Shown here in pieces: positions 6,343-11,133 of a stretch of 11,133 nucleotides of DNA. Origin of the DNA: Pseudomonadota bacterium (lineage in GTDB: Bacteria > Pseudomonadota > Alphaproteobacteria > Rhodospirillales > Rhodospirillaceae); the NCBI GenBank assembly GCA_023396465.1, contig JAEWWF010000082.1, positions 1-11,133 on the forward strand. Direction: 5' to 3'. Each line of letters starts with the position of its first letter. Positions within the stretch are counted from its first letter, which is position 1. Made by a program: the position numbers and the translations under genes. A model generated the notes under the pieces. The model was given only the letters and a program-made list of their open reading frames with translations. It did not search any database and was not told where the DNA came from.

Positions 6343-7707
6343 ATGGCTTTGATGGGAACCTTGCGCCGCCTGGTGGGCGGCAGCCGGGCTGCTGGCCCGT
6401 CGGAAGAGACGACCGTGCGGGCGGTCGCCGGCCCGGTGCGCGTGGTCATTGCCCAGTTCGACGGCGACGACAGCGGCGCCGTGCAGGGCACCCTTCACGG
6501 CCGTCTGTCGGCCCGTTCCAGCGTGCAGGTGGTGGTCTTGCCGCGCCGCCTGACCACCGCCGCCGATCCCATGAAACGCATCGAGGACGCAACCAAGCTC
6601 GGTCGCGGCCTGCTGGAAAAGGCCGGTGCCGAGGTGTTGGTCTGGGGCGAGGTCGGCGGTGGGTTGCTGCGGTTGCGCTTCGTCACCAACCCGGCGGCCA
6701 CCGATTACGGCTCCGGCGCCGCCATCGCCACCGAGCACCTGGACCTGCCCACCTATCCCAGCGACGAACAGGCGGATGTGGCGGAACTGATCCTGCTCGC
6801 CGCCGCCCGCCCGGCGGATGACGACATCCGCAAGGCCCGCGCCGATCAGCTGCGTACCGCCCAGACGGCGGCGTTGCGGCTCATCAACCGAGGCGGCCTG
6901 CCGGAGACGTGCCTGCCGCCGCTGAAGGGGTGGCTCGCCAACCTGGAACTGCATCCGTCGCTGCGCAACGAGGGCATGACCGACGTCGAGATCGCCGCCA
7001 GCCACTACCGCGCCGCCCTGACGGCGGGGCCGGAGGTGCTGGGCGAGCCGATGATCGCCGCCCTGCGCGCCCATCTGGGGGCCGCCGTCGCCGCCCTCGG
7101 CAGCGATCGCCGCGACCTCGCGGCCATGGACGAAGCCGCCCTGCTGGTGCGTGCCGCCGGCGCCGTCATTACCCGCGAGTCGCTGCCGGAGGAATACGCC
7201 GCCCTTCAGGCGCTTCTGGGCTGGATTCTGCAACGGCAAGGCACGCTCGCCAACCGCACCGGCTATCTGCGCGAGGCGGTGGCCGCCTACCAACTGGCCT
7301 GTTCGGTGTGGACGCGCGCCACCAACCCGACCCGCTGGGCCGAGACCCAGGTCAACATCGGCCGCCTGCTGACCACCCTGGGGGAGTTCACCCACACCCA
7401 GGAGTTCCTCGATCAGGCGGTGACCGTGTTCCGCCAGGTGGCGGCGCTGTACACGCGCGAAAAGGCGCCGGTGTTCTGGGCCAACCTGCAGAACAACATC
7501 GGCTCCGCCCTGTTCGCCAAGTCCAAGCGCACCAACAATCCGGCCGACCTCACCGCCGCCGCCTTCGCCTACAAGGAGGCCTGCGCGGTGTTCGAGGAAA
7601 AGCAGATCACCAAGTCGCTGCACGTCGCCCGCAAGAACCTGCACCGGGTGGAGCGGCTGGTGCAGATGCGCGCCGCCGGGGCACAGCCGGCCCGCCCGCC
7701 GCAATAG
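6343..7707 (+). CDS. Uncharacterised protein: TolB-like N-terminal region plus three 47-residue TPR-like repeats
   Basis: This 454-residue protein is not one I can name. Residues 31-130 look like an alpha/beta domain of the TolB N-terminal or FlgO type: a first strand VRVVIAQFDGD at 32-42, then VQVVVLPRRL at 61-70, then a helix leading into AEVLVWGEVGGG at 96-107 and LLRLRF. The middle is helical. Residues 282-420 hold three tandem repeats with an exact 47-residue period: P282/P329/P376, A286/A333/A380, Q289/Q336/Q383 and G293/G340/G387 align, with W at 332 and 379. These resemble TPR helix pairs, which bind proteins. No signal peptide or membrane segment is clear. The Pro-rich tail ends RPPQ. 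The start has GAGGGGG about 4 nt upstream. Codon use looks like its neighbours, so it seems long resident. A role as a binding scaffold is inference. Confidence 0.85.
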   Translation: MALMGTLRRLVGGSRAAGPSEETTVRAVAGPVRVVIAQFDGDDSGAVQGTLHGRLSARSSVQVVVLPRRLTTAADPMKRIEDATKLGRGLLEKAGAEVLVWGEVGGGLLRLRFVTNPAATDYGSGAAIATEHLDLPTYPSDEQADVAELILLAAARPADDDIRKARADQLRTAQTAALRLINRGGLPETCLPPLKGWLANLELHPSLRNEGMTDVEIAASHYRAALTAGPEVLGEPMIAALRAHLGAAVAALGSDRRDLAAMDEAALLVRAAGAVITRESLPEEYAALQALLGWILQRQGTLANRTGYLREAVAAYQLACSVWTRATNPTRWAETQVNIGRLLTTLGEFTHTQEFLDQAVTVFRQVAALYTREKAPVFWANLQNNIGSALFAKSKRTNNPADLTAAAFAYKEACAVFEEKQITKSLHVARKNLHRVERLVQMRAAGAQPARPPQ

Positions 7708-7738
7708 GCCGGCCGCCCCCTTGATCTTCGCGCGCCGG

Positions 7739-7765
7739 GCCGCCATTGTCGGCGGCGACCGATTT
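7739..7765 (+). terminator. Possible weak terminator between the TPR gene and the reductase
   Basis: GCCGCC (7739-7744) and GGCGGC (7751-7756) form a 6-bp GC-only stem with a 6-nt loop, and a TTTT run follows six bases later (7762-7765). The gap between stem and T-run is longer than in a standard terminator, so partial termination is the most I would claim. Confidence 0.25.
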
Positions 7766-7792
7766 TCCGTGTGCAACCGTGCAGGCTTCCCC

Positions 7793-8818
7793 ATGCAGAC
7801 CACCTTCCAGACCGATGCCATCGTGATCGGCGCCGGCCCCGTCGGGCTGTTCACCGTCTTTCAGTGCGGCATGGTCCGCATCGGCTGTCATGTGGTGGAC
7901 GTGCTGGACGAGATCGGCGGCCAGTGCACGGCGCTCTACCCGGAAAAGCCCATCTTCGACGTCCCCGGCTTCCCCCGCATCGAGGCCGCCCGCCTGATCG
8001 AGCAGCTGGAGGCCCAGGCGGCCCCCTTCAAGCCGGTGTTCCACATGGGCCAGCAGGTCAACCGGCTGGAGCGCAGCGAGGCCACCGGCCGCTGGCTGGT
8101 GGAGACCAGCAAGGGCACCCGCATCGAGGCGCCGGTGGTGATCATCGCCGCCGGAGTCGGCGCCTTCGGCCCCAATCGGCCGCCGCTGGACGGGCTGGAG
8201 GCTTACGAGGGCACCTCGGTGTTCTACATGGTCGGCAAGCGCGAACAGTTCCGCGACAAGCGTATCGTCATCGCCGGTGGCGGCGATTCGGCGGTGGACT
8301 GGGCGGTGTCGCTGTCGGAGGTGGCGGCCAGCGTTCAGGTGGTCCATCGCCGGCCCAAGTTCCGCTGCGCGCCCGACAGCTACGACAAGCTGAAGGCGCT
8401 GGCCGGCGCCGGCAAGGTGGAACTGGTGGTGCCCTATCAGCTGTCGCGCCTGGAAGGAGCCGACGGCCGTCTGTCGGCGGTGATCGTCGCCGACCTGGAC
8501 GACAAAGAACGCCGCCTGGACGCCGACGTGCTGCTGCCTTTCTTCGGTCTGTCCACCAACCTCGGCCCGATCACCGAATGGGGGCTGGAGATGGGCGCCA
8601 AGGGCACCATCACCATAGATCAATCGACCTCGGAAACCTCCGCCAAGGGGGTGTTCGCGGTGGGCGACATCGCCGGTTATCCACACAAGCTGAAGCTCAT
8701 CCTCACCGGCTTTGCCGAGGCGGCGCAGGCGGCCCATGCCGCCTTCGCCTACGTCCACCCCGGCGAGGCCCTGCACTTCGAGCATTCCACCACCTCGGGC
8801 GTGCCGATCGGCGGCTGA
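7793..8818 (+). CDS. Thioredoxin-reductase-like ferredoxin/flavodoxin--NADP(+) reductase
   Basis: A 341-residue two-dinucleotide-domain flavoprotein. The FAD site is GAGPVG at 13-18, followed by IGGQCTALYPEKPIFDVPGFP from 41. The NADPH site is GGGDSA at 162-167, with HRR at 185-187 placed to bind the 2'-phosphate. The second FAD segment is GVFAVGDI at 286-293. The CxxC redox pair of thioredoxin reductase is missing, and the C-terminal extension after 310 fits the FNR2/YumC type. It moves electrons between NADPH and ferredoxin or flavodoxin, for iron-sulfur cluster supply, nitrogen fixation or oxidative-stress defence. The ATG at 7793 is chosen because homologues start six to eight residues before the first FAD strand; GTG at 7769 and TTG at 7721 are in frame but add a non-matching leader. 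No good Shine-Dalgarno sequence is seen. Confidence 0.9.
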   Translation: MQTTFQTDAIVIGAGPVGLFTVFQCGMVRIGCHVVDVLDEIGGQCTALYPEKPIFDVPGFPRIEAARLIEQLEAQAAPFKPVFHMGQQVNRLERSEATGRWLVETSKGTRIEAPVVIIAAGVGAFGPNRPPLDGLEAYEGTSVFYMVGKREQFRDKRIVIAGGGDSAVDWAVSLSEVAASVQVVHRRPKFRCAPDSYDKLKALAGAGKVELVVPYQLSRLEGADGRLSAVIVADLDDKERRLDADVLLPFFGLSTNLGPITEWGLEMGAKGTITIDQSTSETSAKGVFAVGDIAGYPHKLKLILTGFAEAAQAAHAAFAYVHPGEALHFEHSTTSGVPIGG

Positions 8819-8819
8819 C

Positions 8820-8874
8820 GGCGCGACTGCGCCAGACCGTGCTAATGCGACTGCGCCGGACCGGGCTGGTTCGG
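8820..8874. repeat. Tandem 24-bp direct repeat with hairpins between convergent genes
   Basis: A 21-bp unit beginning GCGACTGCGCC occurs at 8823-8843 and again at 8847-8867 with two mismatches, a 24-bp period. The first copy lies in a small hairpin, GGCGC-GACT-GCGCC (8820-8833). The second overlaps a 7-bp stem, CCGGACC (8856-8862) with GGTTCGG (8868-8874), around a 5-nt loop. This 61-bp gap separates the ends of the reductase and the aminopeptidase, so the hairpins may help end both transcripts, though no T-run follows. Confidence 0.5.
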
Positions 8875-8879
8875 TTGGA

Positions 8880-9881
8880 TCAGGCGGAGTGGAGGCGCTT
8901 GTAGTCCTGCGTCGCCTCCACCAGCGCCCGCCGGATGCCGGGCTCCAGCGCCGAGTGGCCGGCGTCGGGCACCACCACGTAGCGGCAGTCCGGCAGCGCC
9001 CGCGCCACCCGGTCTGCGGTGACGATGGGGCAGACCATGTCATAACGTCCCTGCACGATGGTCACCGGCAGCCCGCGCAGCTGAGCCAGCCCTTCCATCA
9101 GCTGATCGGGCGCCAGGAACCCCCGATTGACCATGTAGTGCGCCTCCAGCCTGGCCAGCGCCAGGGCGGGCTCCGGCCGCCCCAGGGGGCCGGCGGCGGG
9201 ATCGCTGAAACCGCGCGTCGGCACCAGCCGCGAACAGGATTCCTCGTAGCTCGACCACACGCGGGCGGCGGGACCATGAACCTCGGGGTCCGGGTCGGTC
9301 AGGCGGCGGTAGTAGCTGGCCAGCGGATCGGCCCGTTCGGCCGGCGGCAGGAAGTCGTGGAAATGGCGGGCGGCTTCCGGGAAGAACTGCCCCATGCCGT
9401 TGACGAACCACTCGATCTCGGTGTCGGAGCACAGGAAGATGCCGCGCAGGATGAGGCCGAGGCAACGCTCCGGGTGGCTCTGGGCGTAGGCCAGCGCCAG
9501 GGTGGACCCCCACGAGCCGCCGAACACCAACCACCGCTCCACCCCCAGATGACGGCGCAGGGCCTCGATGTCGTCCACCAGGTGCCAGGTGGTGTTGGTG
9601 CGCACCTCGGCAAAGGGCGTGGAGCGGCCGGAGCCGCGCTGGTCGAACAGCACGATGCGGTAGAACGCCGGGTCGAAGAAGCGGCGGAACTGCGGCCCGA
9701 CGCCGCCACCGGGGCCGCCGTGCAGGAACACCACCGGCACGCCGGTCGGGTTGCCGCTCTCCTCCCAGTACAGGCGATGCAGCGGGTCTACCGCCAGATG
9801 GCCGGAGGCATGGGCCTCGATGGGGGGGAACAGGGTGTCGTCGGTGGCGGCGGCGGAACGCACGGGCTGATCCTTGCTCAC
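8880..9881 (-). CDS. pip: Prolyl aminopeptidase (proline iminopeptidase, S33 family)
   Basis: A 333-residue alpha/beta hydrolase. HGGPG at 54-58 is the oxyanion-hole motif of the S33 family, and FDQRGSGRS follows at 79-87. GGSWGS places the nucleophile at S123, and the other triad members are D281 (GRYD) and H309 (AGHS). The helical cap at about 150-240 contains WSSYEES, typical of this group. It releases N-terminal proline from peptides in the cytoplasm; no signal peptide is present. The start is GTG at 9881, overlapping the stop of the upstream SNase-fold gene by 4 bp (GTGA), with AAGGAGG about 4 nt before it. The two genes are therefore probably one transcript. The much longer open frame continuing upstream is antisense or out-of-frame sequence. 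Confidence 0.93.
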   Translation of the reverse strand: MSKDQPVRSAAATDDTLFPPIEAHASGHLAVDPLHRLYWEESGNPTGVPVVFLHGGPGGGVGPQFRRFFDPAFYRIVLFDQRGSGRSTPFAEVRTNTTWHLVDDIEALRRHLGVERWLVFGGSWGSTLALAYAQSHPERCLGLILRGIFLCSDTEIEWFVNGMGQFFPEAARHFHDFLPPAERADPLASYYRRLTDPDPEVHGPAARVWSSYEESCSRLVPTRGFSDPAAGPLGRPEPALALARLEAHYMVNRGFLAPDQLMEGLAQLRGLPVTIVQGRYDMVCPIVTADRVARALPDCRYVVVPDAGHSALEPGIRRALVEATQDYKRLHSA

Positions 9882-10732
9882 TGGTCCTCCTTGCCCGCAC
9901 CGACCAGGGCCGGGTCGGCCGTGATCTGCTCGGGGTGGGTCAACTCGATCATGGGGCCGTTGCGGGAGCGAATCCAGCCCCTTAGCAGAACTTCCCGTCC
10001 GCTCAGCGCGGCGGGGTCGAGGCCGGTGGCGCGAAACTGGCGGCGGGCGGCGGCATCCAGGGTGGCGGTGACGTCGGTGCGCCAGTCGGGGCCGAAGTTG
10101 AGGTAGGTGGTGCCGCGCGCCTCCGCCACCTCGCGCACCGTGCCGCGCACCACCTGGAAGGTGCCCTCGGTGCCCGCCTCGTCGGGCAGGGTGGCGGCGT
10201 CGCGCACGCGGTAATGGTCCAACGCCCACATGCCGCGCCGGGCGGCGCGGGCGTCGGCCTCGGCGGCCATCATCTCGGCGGCGAGGCGGCGGTTGTCGGG
10301 GAAGGTATAGACGCGGGCGAGGCCGCGCCGCAGCATCTCCCCCTGCACCCACAGGCCATCCTCGGCCCGGAACAGGTGGGCGAGCACGCGGCCGTGGCGG
10401 TCCTGCGCCGTCTCCCCCGGCCGCACCGCCACCGGACGGCCGCCGATCAGCTCCACCACCGCCGCGCGCGCCTCGGGCGCCAGCGGCCATTCGGGGAAGT
10501 TGCGGCGGCCGAGCGGCAGCTTGGGCGCCTGGATGCCGACGAAGCGGACCTCGCGACCGTCGTCCAGCACCACCGTGTCGCCGTCGATGACCTCCGCCAC
10601 CGCCGCCGTACCGGCATCGGCCAGCCCGGACGCCAGACGGTCCAGCTCCGCCGTTCCGCCCGCCGTCGGCACGAGTCCGATCAGCAGCGCCAGGAGCAGC
10701 GCCTTGATCCCGCCGCCTTGCGCCCGTACCAT
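9878..10732 (-). CDS. Secreted SNase-fold (thermonuclease family) protein lacking two catalytic acidic residues
   Basis: The 284-residue product starts with a signal peptide: R3 and K10, a hydrophobic core at 11-24, and a likely cleavage after GTA at 28. The SNase domain spans about 44-172 with VIDGDTVVL at 48-56, VRFVGIQAPK at 62-71, DRHGRVLAHL at 111-120 and LRRGLARVY at 134-142. Against staphylococcal nuclease, the calcium aspartate D21 (D52) and arginines R35 and R87 (R63, R135) are kept, but D40 is Q68 and E43 is K71. Nuclease activity is therefore doubtful. Residues 190-271 form a second domain, probably OB-like, with YLNFGPDWRTDVT, LLRGWI and GPMIELTHPEQI. Similar 'GIQAPK' proteins are familiar in alphaproteobacteria without known function. 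The start at 10732 is chosen for the signal peptide; a longer form would overlap the divergent gene. Confidence 0.85.
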   Translation of the reverse strand: MVRAQGGGIKALLLALLIGLVPTAGGTAELDRLASGLADAGTAAVAEVIDGDTVVLDDGREVRFVGIQAPKLPLGRRNFPEWPLAPEARAAVVELIGGRPVAVRPGETAQDRHGRVLAHLFRAEDGLWVQGEMLRRGLARVYTFPDNRRLAAEMMAAEADARAARRGMWALDHYRVRDAATLPDEAGTEGTFQVVRGTVREVAEARGTTYLNFGPDWRTDVTATLDAAARRQFRATGLDPAALSGREVLLRGWIRSRNGPMIELTHPEQITADPALVGAGKEDQ

Positions 10733-10737
10733 GCCCG

Positions 10738-10759
10738 CTCCGGCCGACAGTGGCCGGAG
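10738..10759 (-). promoter_or_regulatory. Perfect 8-bp inverted repeat covering the SNase-gene ribosome binding site
   Basis: CTCCGGCC (10738-10745) and GGCCGGAG (10752-10759) flank a 6-nt loop. In the minus-strand transcript the second arm contains GGAG, the only Shine-Dalgarno candidate, 5 nt before the ATG at 10732. The GC-rich stem would hide it. As DNA the dyad also lies 31 bp upstream of the divergent Lrp-like gene and could be a regulator binding site. Confidence 0.5.
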
Positions 10760-10790
10760 TGTCGGGACTTTCAAAGGGATCGCCAGTGTC

Positions 10791-11066
10791 ATGCGTGCCG
10801 TCTTCGTGATGATCAAATGCGACCTCGGCAAGGCCTATCAGGTCGCCGACCAGGCCGTCGAGGACATCGAGCAGATCTCGGAAATCTACTCGACGTCCGG
10901 GCAGTATGACCTGCTCGCCAAGTTCTACGTCGACGACGCTGTCGACGTCGGCCGTTTCGTCACCGAAAAGGTGCAGACCCTGCCGGGAGTCAAGGATACC
11001 TTCACGCTGATCACCTTCAACGCCTTTACGCCCGACAGCAGCCCGGGCGGCACCCGCCTCGCCTGA
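10791..11066 (+). CDS. Stand-alone Lrp/AsnC ligand-binding (RAM) domain protein
   Basis: A 91-residue protein that consists only of the AsnC_trans_reg domain, with no helix-turn-helix. Visible features are the first strand MRAVFVMIKCD, a helix around KAYQVADQAVEDIEQI, the turn-strand STSGQYDLLAKFYVDD near 34-49, a second helix and the last strand VKDTFTLITFNAF. In Lrp proteins this fold forms dimers and octamers and binds amino acids. Stand-alone forms may sense small molecules or modify full-length Lrp oligomers. AAGGGA lies about 11 nt before the ATG, somewhat far. It is divergent from the SNase-fold gene over a 58-bp gap, which holds the inverted repeat at 10738-10759. A further gene start follows 42 bp downstream. 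Confidence 0.88.
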   Translation: MRAVFVMIKCDLGKAYQVADQAVEDIEQISEIYSTSGQYDLLAKFYVDDAVDVGRFVTEKVQTLPGVKDTFTLITFNAFTPDSSPGGTRLA

Positions 11067-11091
11067 CGGCGGGCGTCTGCCGATCCCGCCG
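11067..11091 (+). repeat. Seven-bp inverted repeat after the Lrp-like gene
   Basis: CGGCGGG (11067-11073) pairs with CCCGCCG (11085-11091) around an 11-nt loop, starting one base after the stop codon. No T-run follows. It could slow transcription before the next gene or protect the 3' end of the Lrp-like message, but GC-rich pairs of this length also arise by chance here. Confidence 0.3.
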
Positions 11092-11108
11092 CCGGCCGGA
11101 GACGCATC

Positions 11109-11133
11109 ATGAGCCACCCGTCCGCCCCCCGTC
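11109..11133 (+). CDS. Start of a further gene, cut by window edge
   Basis: An ATG at 11109 opens a frame of eight codons (MSHPSAPR) to the window end. GGAGA at 11098-11102 lies 6 nt upstream and makes a reasonable ribosome binding site. The 42-bp distance from the Lrp-like gene fits a shared transcript. Nothing can be said about its product. Confidence 0.4.

Noticed and set aside
7721..7792. An upstream TTG or GTG start for the ferredoxin-NADP reductase
   Set aside because: The added 8 to 24 residues do not match the family N-terminus, which normally begins just before the first FAD-binding strand.
6265..7854. A 529-codon open frame antisense to the TolB-like/TPR gene
   Set aside because: Its translation is low-complexity Gly/Arg/Gln/His-rich with no domain, while the plus-strand frame has ordered repeats, a good ribosome binding site and a sensible fold.
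10733..10831. A longer SNase start adding 33 residues
   Set aside because: It would place a non-hydrophobic leader before a clear signal peptide and overlap the start of the divergent Lrp-like gene.
8880..11117. A 745-codon open frame on the minus strand suggesting a giant fusion
   Set aside because: Only the part below 9881 matches a family (prolyl aminopeptidase). The rest is out of frame with the SNase-fold gene and antisense to the Lrp-like gene. High GC keeps such frames open.

Overview
The window is GC-rich, tightly packed chromosomal DNA. Every confident gene matches the style of an alphaproteobacterium, most likely a Rhodospirillales-type organism. The signs are a MucR/Ros regulator with an alpha-type degenerate zinc finger, a cysteine-poor alpha-type Fur, an OlsB/OlsA-like pair, a thioredoxin-reductase-like ferredoxin-NADP reductase, and an SNase-fold protein of the 'GIQAPK' type. 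This assignment comes from reading protein families by eye, not from a database search. There are no tRNA or rRNA genes, insertion sequences, CRISPR arrays or phage genes.

Layout. (1) Positions 1-2640, all on the minus strand: mucR, then a clear intrinsic terminator, then fur, an OlsB-like GNAT acyltransferase, and a PlsC/OlsA-like acyltransferase cut by the left edge. The last two look like a route to ornithine lipid lying downstream of the metal regulator. (2) 2743-2994, plus strand: a small TusA-type protein divergent from mucR. (3) 3008-6080, minus strand: marC, then rutE, a VanX/DdpX-type D-Ala-D-Ala dipeptidase, tsaB and rimI. rutE to rimI are almost gapless, and tsaB/rimI overlap by 4 bp, so the tRNA t6A factor and the ribosomal-protein acetyltransferase are co-translated. 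(4) 6343-8818, plus strand: an unrecognised protein with a TolB-like N-terminal region and three exact 47-residue TPR-like repeats, followed by a ferredoxin/flavodoxin-NADP reductase. (5) 8880-10732, minus strand: an SNase-fold secreted protein overlapping a prolyl aminopeptidase by 4 bp. (6) 10791 to the end, plus strand: a stand-alone Lrp/AsnC ligand-binding domain protein and the first codons of another gene.

The window is mostly ordinary core genome. The best candidates for new biology are the TolB-like/TPR protein, the SNase-fold protein that lacks two catalytic acidic residues and whose ribosome binding site sits in a hairpin, and several perfect inverted repeats between genes. The longest stretch without a gene is 6081-6342 (262 bp). 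It holds a perfect 10-bp inverted repeat and a possible promoter. I saw no evidence of a complete novel multi-gene system.
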